The position numbers and the translations under genes were made by a program. A stretch of 64,000 nt of DNA from Flavivirga amylovorans (GTDB taxonomy: Bacteria; Bacteroidota; Bacteroidia; Flavobacteriales; Flavobacteriaceae), in contig NZ_JAUOEM010000003.1 of assembly GCF_030540875.1 (NCBI RefSeq), forward strand, positions 434,001 through 498,000, written 5' to 3'. The notes beneath the pieces were generated by a model, which saw nothing but the letters and a program-made list of their open reading frames with translations, did no database searches and was not told the DNA's origin. Of this stretch, positions 17,564-26,399 are shown one piece after another. Each line of letters opens with the position of its first letter. Positions within the stretch are counted from its first letter, which is position 1.

Positions 17564-17705
17564 TTGATAAAAAAAGAAACAAAAAAAATCAAGACTGCAT
17601 ATAATTTTGGAAACAGGCTAACTCTTAAAATTGTGTATTACTAGCTCCCTAAAATATGGACGCTCCACTCACCTATTGTTTTAGCCAAAATTTTATGAGA
17701 TCGTT
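17564..17705. repeat. interspersed repeat family B, copy 2
   Basis: It shares long blocks with 183-405: the CTTGA ... TCAAG hairpin with an A-rich loop, AAGACTGCATATAATTTTGG, ATTGTGTATTACTAG, CTAAAATATGGACGCTCC, CACCTATTGTTTTAGCCAAA and ATGAGATCGTTTA. It lacks the two inserted segments of the first copy. Same orientation as copy 1. Confidence 0.75.
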
Positions 17706-17816
17706 TAGCATACCGCTTACCTAAATAAAAGATAAACTTAGAGCATATATAAAAAATTACTACTTTTAGCTTAACAAATATGAGCTACTTTAATAGCCTA
17801 GTATCTAAATTAAATA

Positions 17817-18743
17817 ATGAATAAAATTCTTCTTTTTATATTCTTGAGCTTAATCAGCATTGAGCTTAATGCTCAAACTAATATATCAGGGTATATATCA
17901 ATAGATGACAGTATCGTAGATAAACAACTAATTTTTTTATCTATAAAAAGCATCAATTCGACTGAGGAATCAAATATTATAACAAGTGGTCAATTAGATA
18001 AAAATGGCTTTTTTAATATTAATCATGGGCTTTTAAATGAAAATAAATTATATACCCTTTCTATAAATAATAATAAGCGCTCTTCTAAAAGTTTTATTTT
18101 ATCAAATAATGATTCTCTTTTTTTTCAAAAAAGCAATACCCCATTTACAGTATTTACAAACACCAATAATGCAGATAAGGAATGGCAAAAGTTGAAAAAA
18201 ATCATAGAAAAACAAGATGCTGGTATAAATGAAATTCACAATTACACTAAGGACTCTCTTAAAATTTTAGCAATTAAATTATTAAGTATAAAAGAGCTCA
18301 AAAACAGAAAGTTGCTTAAAAAAGATATATATCTTAATCCAGAATATTACTCAAACCTGCTTAAAGAATTAAAACAAAGTGAAATTGATGCAAATGAATA
18401 TATCTTTCTCGAAACAGAATTGGAATTTCATAATTTAAAATCAATAGAAAATAAATATTCTATTAGTAGGCTGATTAATTTCATTCTTGGATTTCTGTTA
18501 CTAACATTAATAGTATATAAATTTTCATCAAAACTATTGATAACGAAAAAAGAAAACTACGAATTAGAATTAAGCAAACAGGAATTAAATGTCAAAAAGC
18601 TTATACTTGATGGGAAAAGCAATAAAGATATAGCCGAAGACTTATTCATTAGTTTAAGTACTGTAAAAACACATATCACTAATATTTACAACAAACTTAA
18701 TGTTTCAAATAGGTCTGAGTTAATTGCGAAATTCAAAAATTAA
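17817..18743 (+). CDS. membrane-tethered LuxR-family regulator
   Basis: The 308-residue protein starts with a signal peptide (1-19). A beta-rich region follows (about 22-115, NISGYISIDDS, similar in feel to DUF4369 domains), then a helical segment (120-210), one membrane helix (217-235) and a cytoplasmic LuxR helix-turn-helix at the end (LILDGKSNKDIAEDLFISLSTVKTH, about 262-286). The topology suggests one-step sensing: a periplasmic domain controls a membrane-bound DNA-binding domain. Its target is unknown; the neighbouring barrel/sigma genes with a shared upstream element are candidates only by position. Confidence 0.8.
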   Translation: MNKILLFIFLSLISIELNAQTNISGYISIDDSIVDKQLIFLSIKSINSTEESNIITSGQLDKNGFFNINHGLLNENKLYTLSINNNKRSSKSFILSNNDSLFFQKSNTPFTVFTNTNNADKEWQKLKKIIEKQDAGINEIHNYTKDSLKILAIKLLSIKELKNRKLLKKDIYLNPEYYSNLLKELKQSEIDANEYIFLETELEFHNLKSIENKYSISRLINFILGFLLLTLIVYKFSSKLLITKKENYELELSKQELNVKKLILDGKSNKDIAEDLFISLSTVKTHITNIYNKLNVSNRSELIAKFKN

Positions 18744-18849
18744 TACTGGTACTAGTACTTTAATCCTACCCTAATCAGACCAGCCTCTCCTCTTTATTTC
18801 TGTTCTTTTATAGAAATTTTACTATAAATAAACAGAATAAAAATCTATA

Positions 18850-21800
18850 ATGAAAGATTCTAGCTTTAAAATGTGGAATACTGTTTTAGGGTGGAGTGTT
18901 TTTTTAATAGCACTTATAACCTATAGTTTAACTGTAGAACCTACTGTGAGTTTTTGGGATTCTGGAGAATATATTTTAACATCATCAAAACTACAAATTG
19001 GCCATCCACCTGGAGCACCATTATATCAAATGATGGGTGCTTTTTTTTCTATGTTTGCTCTTGAACCTTCTCAAATTGCTTTTATGATGAATTTGATGAG
19101 TGCTACTGCTAGTGCATTTACTATTTCATTTATGTTTTGGACAATTACTCTTTTATTAAAAAAAATAGCTAGTTGTAAAAAAGAAACTACCAAAGAAGAA
19201 TATCAAGCTATTTTAGGAGGTGGTTTGGTTGGTAGTTTAGCTTTTACATTTACGGATTCATTTTGGTTTAATGCGGTTGAAACCGAAGTTTATGCTATGG
19301 CAACCTTAATTATGGCTGTGTTGTTTTATTTAGGATTACGCTGGGAACAAGAGATGGATAAACATCGTGGTAATCGTTGGCTTATTTTAATTGCATTTGT
19401 TATTGGGTTATCTTTTGGGGTTCATTTTATGGGGTTATTGACTATTCCCGCTATAGGATTAATCTATTATTTCAAAAATCACAAAACAATTACGCTTAAA
19501 AGTTTTATAACTGCAAATGTAGTTTCTGTTGCTATTTTATTATTCATTTTTAAATTTTTAACTCCTAATATTCTTAGCTTTTTTAGTTATCTAGAGATAT
19601 TTTTAGTAAATAATATAGGATTACCTTTTAATTCAGGTTACATCATTGCTGGAATTATTCTTGTAACAGCAATTTATTTCTCATTACAATACACAATAAG
19701 AAAGCAATATAAACACCTAAATACAAGTGTTTTGTGTGTCACTTTTATAATTATTGGTTTTTCAAGCTGGTTGATGCTTCCTATAAGAGCTAACGCCAAT
19801 GTGGTCGTTAATGAAAATAATCCATCAAATGCTAGAGATCTATTAAGCTATTATAATTTAGAACAATATCCTGAAACTCATCTATTTTATGGACCTTTAT
19901 TTACAGATCAATATGCTTATCTTGATAATAATAATCCTTATGTTGATGGCAAACCGAAGTATGAAAAAGACAAAGAAAAAGGTAAGTATATTATTATAAA
20001 TGACTATAAAAACGCCAAACAAAATTACAATTCGAAACATGCTTCTATTCTTCCCAGAATGTGGAGTACTGAACATGCAGAAAACTATATGATGTTTACT
20101 GGTTACTTAAATTTCAAATTGAAACCTGAATATCAAATGAAAAATGAATTACGTAAGGTAGTTTTGGATTTTAAAAATCAAGTAGCCAAAGGTCTTATAG
20201 ATCATAATGATTATAACAATTTCTTAAAACGTTATCAAGATTATATTGAGGTTGAAAAACCGTCATTAATGAGCAATATATCCTATATGCTTGAATATCA
20301 ATTAGGTTATATGTATTGGCGTTATTTTATGTGGAATTTTGCTGGGAGACAAGACGATATTCAAGGTAGATATGATAATCATGGAAACTGGATAAGTGGT
20401 ATTAAACCTCTTGATGAATGGAATTTAGGCTACTCGCAAGATAATTTGCCAAGTGATGTTAAAAATAACAAAGCTAGAAATACCTATTATTTATTGCCAT
20501 TTACATTAGGGCTTATTGGTTTTTTCTTTCTGTTTAATAAAAATAAAAAGCGCTTCTGGGTCATGTTAGTATTTTTCTTATTTACCGGAATAGCAATTCA
20601 AGTATACACCAATGTACGCCCATTTGAACCTAGAGAACGTGATTATTCTGTGGTCGGATCGTTTTACGTATTTGCGCTGTGGATTGGTTTTGGAGTTTAT
20701 GGAATTTATGGCACTTTAAAATCTTTCATGCCTAAAAAGTTAGCTGCCCCAATAATTACAATTGTTTGCCTAATACTCGTTCCTAGCATTTTAGCTGCTA
20801 ACAATTGGGATGACCATAATCGTTCTGATAGGTATACTGCACAATCTATGGCTAAAAAATATTTAGATTCTTGTGCTGAAAATGCCATATTGTTTACTAT
20901 AGGAGATAATGATACATTTCCACTCTGGTATGCACAAGAAATTGAAGGTTATAGAACTGATGTTAGAATTGTTTGTACTAGTCTCTTTCAAACAGATTGG
21001 TACATAGACCAAATGAAACGAAAAGTTTACGAAAGTGACCCAATACCATCTCAATTAACTCATGATGACTATAAAATGGGTACTAATGAGTATGTTAGAA
21101 TTAAACCTATTACAAAAGACACTATAGAAATTAAAAAGGTTTTAAATTTTATTACTAGTAATAACCCAAAAGCCAGATTTAAGTTTTTTTTACAGCAATT
21201 TACAGATGCTGATATTAATATGTTTCCTTCAAGAGAACTAAATGCTAGATATATACCAACAGAGTTTTTAAGGCTTCCTGTTAACAAAAATAATGCTGTT
21301 AAATTTGGTACAGTAAAAGAAAAAGATTTCGATAAAATAGTTCCTTATATTGATATTAATATTAAAGAAGATGCTATTAACAAAAACAGATTACTAATGT
21401 TAGATATTCTTGCTAATAATGAATGGAAGCGTCCAATATATTTTAGCGGTGGTGCCTTTGCGGAAGAAGATTATCTTTGGATGAAAGATTATTTACAACT
21501 TGATGGCATGTGCTATAAATTGGTTCCGATTAAAACACCAATGGATAGTAGAGCCAGTTTTTTGGATATGGGTAGAATTGATAGTGAATTAATGTACGAA
21601 AAAGTAAAAAAATGGGATTGGGGAAATAGTGGTAGTACTACCATTTATCATGACGTAGAAACACGTAGAAATTCAATGACTGATAGAATTAACTTGGCAC
21701 GTTTAATAGAACAACTTATAAGTGAAGGCAAGCTAGATAAAGCTGAAGAAATTACGAATCTAGCTATGACCAATATGCCAGTTAATTACTTTGGTTATTA

Positions 21801-22140
21801 TCCTCTTTTAGAACCGTATATTAGTGCTTATTATGAAGTTGGAAACAAAGAAAAGGCACAACAATTATTTAAGGATGTTGTTAAGAAATATCAGGAAAAC
21901 TTAAAATATTACGGGAGCTTAAAACTACAAAACCAAGAGCGAGTATTTGAAGAAATCTATACAGATATTCAACGATATAAAGCACTTGTTGATATTTTAA
22001 TTGAATATGATATAGAATTTGCTAATTCTGAAAGTAATATGTTTAACGATTATTTAAGTTTATTTAAACATTTTTATAGTGATGAAAATGAAGAAAAACC
22101 AAAAGAAACTTTTATTGATAGTATTTCAAAACTTGAATAA
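18850..22140 (+). CDS. DUF2723 / GT117 multi-pass membrane protein
   Basis: The 1096-residue protein opens with a membrane helix and the DUF2723 hallmark TVEPTVSFWDSGEYI (acidic D-x-G-E), then GHPPGAPLYQMMG. About a dozen membrane helices run to residue 640, and a soluble C-terminal half ends in TPR-like helices (KLDKAEEITNLAM, NKEKAQQLFKDVV). DUF2723 is classed as glycosyltransferase family 117, a PMT-like fold, and in Bacteroidota is linked to O-glycosylation of exported proteins. Length is normal for the longer flavobacterial forms. It stands alone, with no glycan genes adjacent. Confidence 0.9.
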   Translation: MKDSSFKMWNTVLGWSVFLIALITYSLTVEPTVSFWDSGEYILTSSKLQIGHPPGAPLYQMMGAFFSMFALEPSQIAFMMNLMSATASAFTISFMFWTITLLLKKIASCKKETTKEEYQAILGGGLVGSLAFTFTDSFWFNAVETEVYAMATLIMAVLFYLGLRWEQEMDKHRGNRWLILIAFVIGLSFGVHFMGLLTIPAIGLIYYFKNHKTITLKSFITANVVSVAILLFIFKFLTPNILSFFSYLEIFLVNNIGLPFNSGYIIAGIILVTAIYFSLQYTIRKQYKHLNTSVLCVTFIIIGFSSWLMLPIRANANVVVNENNPSNARDLLSYYNLEQYPETHLFYGPLFTDQYAYLDNNNPYVDGKPKYEKDKEKGKYIIINDYKNAKQNYNSKHASILPRMWSTEHAENYMMFTGYLNFKLKPEYQMKNELRKVVLDFKNQVAKGLIDHNDYNNFLKRYQDYIEVEKPSLMSNISYMLEYQLGYMYWRYFMWNFAGRQDDIQGRYDNHGNWISGIKPLDEWNLGYSQDNLPSDVKNNKARNTYYLLPFTLGLIGFFFLFNKNKKRFWVMLVFFLFTGIAIQVYTNVRPFEPRERDYSVVGSFYVFALWIGFGVYGIYGTLKSFMPKKLAAPIITIVCLILVPSILAANNWDDHNRSDRYTAQSMAKKYLDSCAENAILFTIGDNDTFPLWYAQEIEGYRTDVRIVCTSLFQTDWYIDQMKRKVYESDPIPSQLTHDDYKMGTNEYVRIKPITKDTIEIKKVLNFITSNNPKARFKFFLQQFTDADINMFPSRELNARYIPTEFLRLPVNKNNAVKFGTVKEKDFDKIVPYIDINIKEDAINKNRLLMLDILANNEWKRPIYFSGGAFAEEDYLWMKDYLQLDGMCYKLVPIKTPMDSRASFLDMGRIDSELMYEKVKKWDWGNSGSTTIYHDVETRRNSMTDRINLARLIEQLISEGKLDKAEEITNLAMTNMPVNYFGYYPLLEPYISAYYEVGNKEKAQQLFKDVVKKYQENLKYYGSLKLQNQERVFEEIYTDIQRYKALVDILIEYDIEFANSESNMFNDYLSLFKHFYSDENEEKPKETFIDSISKLE

Positions 22141-22183
22141 TCTACAAACTTCTATTAATTGTTTAGATATAAGTTAATTTATA

Positions 22184-22407
22184 CCCATTCAACTACACTC
22201 CTATCACCGCTTCGTAAAAAGAGTATTCCATTACATTTTTAAAGAAACATTTTAGAAGAAAAAAATCAAAAAAAAATTTGAGTTAAGAACTTCGCTTTTA
22301 CCAAAGCAAAGTTACATAACGCAGAACATTATAATTCATTTTCATATTATAATCTGACATTATATAAAATTGCTTTATAAACTTTAGTTTTTTGAGTTTG
22401 ATTGTAA
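22184..22407. repeat. interspersed repeat family A, copy 3
   Basis: It has the blocks CCATTCAACTACACTCCTAT, CTTCGTAAAAAGAGTATTCC, GAAACATTTTAGAAGAAAAA, the hairpin AACTTCGCTTT (22288-22298) / AAAGCAAAGTT (22303-22313) with loop TACC, ACATAACGCAGAACATTATA and a tail CATTATATAAAATTGCTTTA. This and copy 1 are the full-length versions. Confidence 0.75.
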
Positions 22408-22609
22408 TGAAGATCATGTAGGACAATATTAGAATTAAATATTTTAGAGCTTTTATAGCGTTCAGTATTGTCAACAACAAAACGACTGTATGTAGTACAC
22501 CATCCATATCTGCGTCTCCAGATGGGTCTACTCCCAGACTATTCATCATTTACTAAAATCTATTTTAATTTCACAAAATACTTAACGCAACATAATTGCA
22601 TTAAACTTA

Positions 22610-22638
22610 TTGTATAAAAATATTTTTATTTAGTTTTG
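22610..22638 (+). promoter_or_regulatory. strong Bacteroidota-type promoter before the Cys/His small protein
   Basis: TTG (22610-22612), 18 bases, TAGTTTTG (22631-22638) is a full match to the TTG / TAnnTTTG pattern. The start codon follows only 6 bases after the -7 box, so the transcript may begin at or next to the ATG. Confidence 0.6.
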
Positions 22639-22644
22639 CATTTT

Positions 22645-22950
22645 ATGGGAAAAAGCAGCAAGAATTTCGTTACTCTGTTTTTTGTCACTTTGTTTTTACT
22701 ATTCAAGGTGACAGGATTGCATGCGCTTTCTCATCATGATGATGATTCAAATATTCAACATTGTGAAGTTTGTGAAATTTCAACTGCAGTTAATTTTACA
22801 CCACTTCTAGAAATAGAAACTACTGTTTTACCAAATACAGACTTTTTTTTCGTAAAACAACAATTAAACGATAAAGCACTTGTTGCTATTTATAACAACA
22901 AATATCTTTCAGGTTATCTCTTTACAAGGCCTCCTCCACAATCCTTATAG
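22645..22950 (+). CDS. small exported Cys/His protein, possible metal-related
   Basis: This 101-residue protein has a basic start and a hydrophobic segment (FVTLFFVTLFLLFKVTGLHA, a likely signal peptide or anchor). Next comes a candidate metal-binding cluster LSHHDDDSNIQHCEVCE with three His, three Asp and two Cys in 17 residues. The remainder is featureless, ending TRPPPQSL. Similar short secreted Cys/His proteins occur next to TonB receptors in flavobacteria. It precedes an ABC/TonB locus on the same strand by 250 bases. A role in metal handling is inferred. I took the ATG at 22645 because an upstream TTG lies inside the promoter box. Confidence 0.65.
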   Translation: MGKSSKNFVTLFFVTLFLLFKVTGLHALSHHDDDSNIQHCEVCEISTAVNFTPLLEIETTVLPNTDFFFVKQQLNDKALVAIYNNKYLSGYLFTRPPPQSL

Positions 22951-23200
22951 TCCATTCTGTATATTTTACCAGTGCTTATTATATTAGGTAGGCATATACT
23001 TATTTTTTACTGTTTTTATAATACAAGCCTATTTGTAATTGGCATGTATTAAGCGTTATATAAAGTATTCTATATATACACCGGGCTAAAGTCCTTTTCT
23101 TAGGACAACTCTGCAGTACATTCAAACACCTCATTATTGTTAACTACAATAAATATTGGCGTTTGTACTATTTACAAATAATTTTAATTCATTAAACGTT

Positions 23201-23890
23201 ATGTTAAAAGCAACTAACATAAGTAAGTCTTACAATGGAAAGACAGCTTTAAAAGATGTTTCCTTTGAAGTTTCTAAAGGCGAGATATTTTGTCTTTTGG
23301 GTCAGAACGGAGCAGGAAAAACAACAACCATCAATATTTTTTTAGGCTTTATTACTAAAGATGGCGGACAGGCATTTGTGAACGATAAAGAAGTTGGAAA
23401 AGACAACACCAACAACCTTACAGCATATATCCCTGAAACTGTGCAACTCTATGGTAACCTTAGTAGTGTAGAGAATCTTAATTTCTTTAGCCGTTTGGCG
23501 GGATTCAAATACACCACATTAGAGCTAGAAGGGTTTCTAACTAAAACCGGACTGCAATCAGAAGCACTACACAAAAGGCTTTCATCTTACTCTAAAGGAA
23601 TGCGCCAAAAAGTAGGTATTGCAGTAGCATTGGCTAAAAATGCCGAAGTTATTTTTATGGATGAGCCTACTTCTGGTTTAGATCCCAAAGCGACGGCAGA
23701 ATTCACTAAAACCTGTAAAGAATTAGCCAATATGGGTAAAGTCATTTTTATGGCAACACACGATATTTTTAATGCTGTAGAACTAGCTACTACAATCGGT
23801 ATTATGAAAGAAGGTGTATTAGCGCAGCAGCTAAAAGCTAGTGAAATAGACGCAGGAAAATTAAATCAACTTTACTTAGAAACAATATAA
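23201..23890 (+). CDS. ABC transporter ATP-binding protein (ABC-2/NosF-like)
   Basis: The 229-residue ATPase has Walker A GQNGAGKTTT (about 33-42), signature SYSKGMRQKVGIAVAL (about 132-147), Walker B VIFMDEPTSGLDP and the H-loop MATHD. It resembles the CcmA/NosF group that works with ABC-2 permeases. It begins a tight four-gene run: 5 bases to a TonB receptor gene, then two permease genes at 2 and 0 bases. I chose the ATG at 23201 because the ABC fold starts there (MLKATNISKSY); an earlier TTG at 23156 adds no family sequence. Confidence 0.9.
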   Translation: MLKATNISKSYNGKTALKDVSFEVSKGEIFCLLGQNGAGKTTTINIFLGFITKDGGQAFVNDKEVGKDNTNNLTAYIPETVQLYGNLSSVENLNFFSRLAGFKYTTLELEGFLTKTGLQSEALHKRLSSYSKGMRQKVGIAVALAKNAEVIFMDEPTSGLDPKATAEFTKTCKELANMGKVIFMATHDIFNAVELATTIGIMKEGVLAQQLKASEIDAGKLNQLYLETI

Positions 23891-23895
23891 AAAAC

Positions 23896-26397
23896 ATGAA
23901 AAATTATATAATAATTATACTAACACTATTTACTGTAAACATAACATTCTCTCAAATTTCAGTTAAAGGTAAAATTACCGATAATAAAGGGCTACCAATC
24001 GTTGGTGCAACCATTTCTTATTCAAATGAAAATTCTACAAAAAAAGATGGTACAGTAAGCCAAGAAAACGGAACATTTACTTTTAACCTTACGGAAACAG
24101 GAACTTACCAAATTAATATAAGCTACATAGGAATGAAATCCTTACAGCTACAAAAGTCTTTTGACCAAAATCAAGTCTACGATTTAGGAACATTGACATT
24201 ACAGGAAGATCTTGAGCAATTACAATCTGTTGAAATATTAGGACGTGTAAGAAAAGATTATAATAGTGATTATTCTTTCTCTGCGACCAAAACAGCTATC
24301 AAAAATAAAGAATTACCACAAGCAGTGTCTACTGTAACCAAAGAGCTTATTGACGACCGTATAGCATTTCAGTTACCAGATGCTGTAAAAACAGTAAGTA
24401 GTGTATCAGCTACGGGGTTATATAATCATTATAATATTAGAGGTATTACGCAAGCTGATGATGGACAAATGCTTAATGGAATGCGCACACGCCAATATTA
24501 CTTTTTACAACCAATTACGTCTCATTTAGAACGTGTAGAAGTTATTAAAGGACCGTCTTCGGTAACCTTTTCTAGTGCAGATCCTGGTGGAACTGTAAAC
24601 ATGGTAACTAAAAAACCGCTGACTGAAAAAAGAAATTCAATAGGTTTTACAACTGGGAGTTTTGGAACTCTTAGAGCTACAGCAGATTTTACAGGCCCAT
24701 TAAATGATTCTAAAACCTTGTTATATCGTTTCAATGCTGCGTTTCAGGAAGCAGATTCTTTTAGAGATGTCGTTAATAACAATGCTATTTTAATTTCACC
24801 TTCATTCAGTTATGTCCCTAACGAAAACACATCGCTTAACGTGGAAATGATTTACAATGATGCTAAAGGAAATTTAGACAGAGGTCAGCCAATTTTTGGA
24901 GCAATTAATGGTGAGTTTGATTTAAATAGTACACCAATCACAAGGAATGTTGGTGCATCAAATGACCATTACAAAACTAAAGAAGTCATATTTATGGCCA
25001 ACTTTACTCAAAAGTTTACTGAAAATTTTGGTTTCAATGCCCAGTTTATGAAACAAACTTGGGATGAAGATTTAGCTGAGCACAGAGTTGACGGTACAGC
25101 TGTTGATATTGACGGTAACGTGATTCCTACACTTGCTAGAATGCGATACGATAAAAGACAACAATTTTGGGAAACAGATAACTTTAGTGCCTTTTTTAAT
25201 TATGACATCAAAAAAGGTAACATTACCAATAAATTATTAGTTGGATATGATGCTACACGATGGGAGAGACAAATTGGAGCCGGATTCCTTCGTGCTAGAA
25301 GATATTTAACAGTTAACGGTGGGCAGGCTAATTATGACTCAAGTAATCCTGGGAACTTTCAACAAATGGTTGTAGATGGTGTCACCATGCCGGTACCAGC
25401 TGTTCCGCATTTTAATTTAGAAGACCCTTTTAATGGAGCTAGAAATACAGATAATTATAACCTTGCTGAATTAACAATACCTGCTAATTTAAATACGTCA
25501 AGTGGTATCTATATTCAAAATCAATTTAAGGTTGGGAAATTTTCAGCTTTAGTAAACTTAAGGTATGAGTGGTTTACAGATATTTTTGATTATAAAGGTG
25601 ATGAAGAAGAATTTGAAACTAGTGCTTTTGTACCTAGACTAGGTTTAACCTATGAAGTTACTAATGATATTAGTGCTTATGCCACTTATTTAGGAGGTTT
25701 TCAGCCACATACTAACACCGTGTCGTTGTCACCTACAGCAGAGGGATTCTTCTGGGCAGCTTCTCCAAGTAGATTTGATCCTTTAGAAAGTAGCTTAATA
25801 GAAGTAGGTGCTAAAGGAGAGTTCTTAAATGGAAGAATATTTGCAAACTTGGCAATTTTTAATGTTACACAAAAAAACATCTTACTTGGTGATACTTATG
25901 ATTTAGATAACTTAACAACAAGAGGAGAGCAAAGAAGTAGAGGTTTTGAAACTGATATTTCTGGTTACGTACTACCTAATTTACAATTAACAGCTTCTTA
26001 TTCTTATACAGATGCTACAATTGAAGAAGATACCGTTAAAGAATTTATAGGCGAACGAATAGGAGGAGCACCAAAACATAACGCAAATTTTTGGGGCAGA
26101 TACGATTTTACTTCAAGCTCTATATTAAAAGGAATAGGACTTGGTTTAGGTGCTCAATATGTAGACGAGAGATATACTTGGTATAACCCAACATATGCTA
26201 CCGATAGAGTATTATTACCAGAATATACAGTGTTTGAGGGAGCTATATATTACAAGCCAAATAATACAAACATGCAGTTGACACTAAAAGTAAACAACTT
26301 ATTTAATGAAACGTATTGGCTAGGTGGTCTTAATCCTTCTAGGTTAGGTCCAGGTGCACCAAGAAATGTTTTGTTAAATGCAACATATAAATTTTAG
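23896..26397 (+). CDS. TonB-dependent siderophore-type receptor
   Basis: The 833-residue protein has a signal peptide (1-19) and a carboxypeptidase-regulatory-like domain (about 22-105, SVKGKITDNKGLPIVGATISY). A plug follows (about 130-235, AVSTVTKELIDDRIAFQLPDAVKTV and VEVIKGPSSVTFSSADPGG), typical of FhuA/FepA-like siderophore receptors, then a barrel ending NATYKF. It lies between an ABC ATPase gene and two ABC-2 permease genes within one operon, so import of a metal chelate or a related compound is likely. The chelate cannot be named from sequence. Confidence 0.9.
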   Translation: MKNYIIIILTLFTVNITFSQISVKGKITDNKGLPIVGATISYSNENSTKKDGTVSQENGTFTFNLTETGTYQINISYIGMKSLQLQKSFDQNQVYDLGTLTLQEDLEQLQSVEILGRVRKDYNSDYSFSATKTAIKNKELPQAVSTVTKELIDDRIAFQLPDAVKTVSSVSATGLYNHYNIRGITQADDGQMLNGMRTRQYYFLQPITSHLERVEVIKGPSSVTFSSADPGGTVNMVTKKPLTEKRNSIGFTTGSFGTLRATADFTGPLNDSKTLLYRFNAAFQEADSFRDVVNNNAILISPSFSYVPNENTSLNVEMIYNDAKGNLDRGQPIFGAINGEFDLNSTPITRNVGASNDHYKTKEVIFMANFTQKFTENFGFNAQFMKQTWDEDLAEHRVDGTAVDIDGNVIPTLARMRYDKRQQFWETDNFSAFFNYDIKKGNITNKLLVGYDATRWERQIGAGFLRARRYLTVNGGQANYDSSNPGNFQQMVVDGVTMPVPAVPHFNLEDPFNGARNTDNYNLAELTIPANLNTSSGIYIQNQFKVGKFSALVNLRYEWFTDIFDYKGDEEEFETSAFVPRLGLTYEVTNDISAYATYLGGFQPHTNTVSLSPTAEGFFWAASPSRFDPLESSLIEVGAKGEFLNGRIFANLAIFNVTQKNILLGDTYDLDNLTTRGEQRSRGFETDISGYVLPNLQLTASYSYTDATIEEDTVKEFIGERIGGAPKHNANFWGRYDFTSSSILKGIGLGLGAQYVDERYTWYNPTYATDRVLLPEYTVFEGAIYYKPNNTNMQLTLKVNNLFNETYWLGGLNPSRLGPGAPRNVLLNATYKF

Positions 26398-26399
26398 AT

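Larger units (their letters stand above)
17376..17816. other. intergenic stretch with hairpins and repeat B copy 2
   Basis: No gene is seen. From left to right it holds a terminator-like hairpin (17385-17413), a second imperfect hairpin AAATTTTAGAGAT / ATCTCTGAAATTTT (17465-17496), the family B repeat (17564-17705) and about 100 AT-rich bases leading to the LuxR gene. Confidence 0.5.
22141..22644. other. intergenic stretch with repeat A copy 3
   Basis: About 225 bases (22184-22407) are repeat family A. The remaining 22408-22600 has no convincing gene. A minus-strand open frame covering 22298-22549 runs through the repeat hairpin and is rejected. A promoter for the next gene lies at 22610-22638. 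Confidence 0.5.

Noticed and set aside
22298-22549. Minus-strand open frame of 83 codons
   Set aside because: It reads through the hairpin of repeat family A, has odd low-complexity hydrophobic content and no promoter or start support.
22951-23200. Possible riboswitch before the ABC/TonB operon (GTCCT ... AGGAC near 23090)
   Set aside because: Only a five-base stem was found; no conserved cobalamin, TPP or other core could be recognised.
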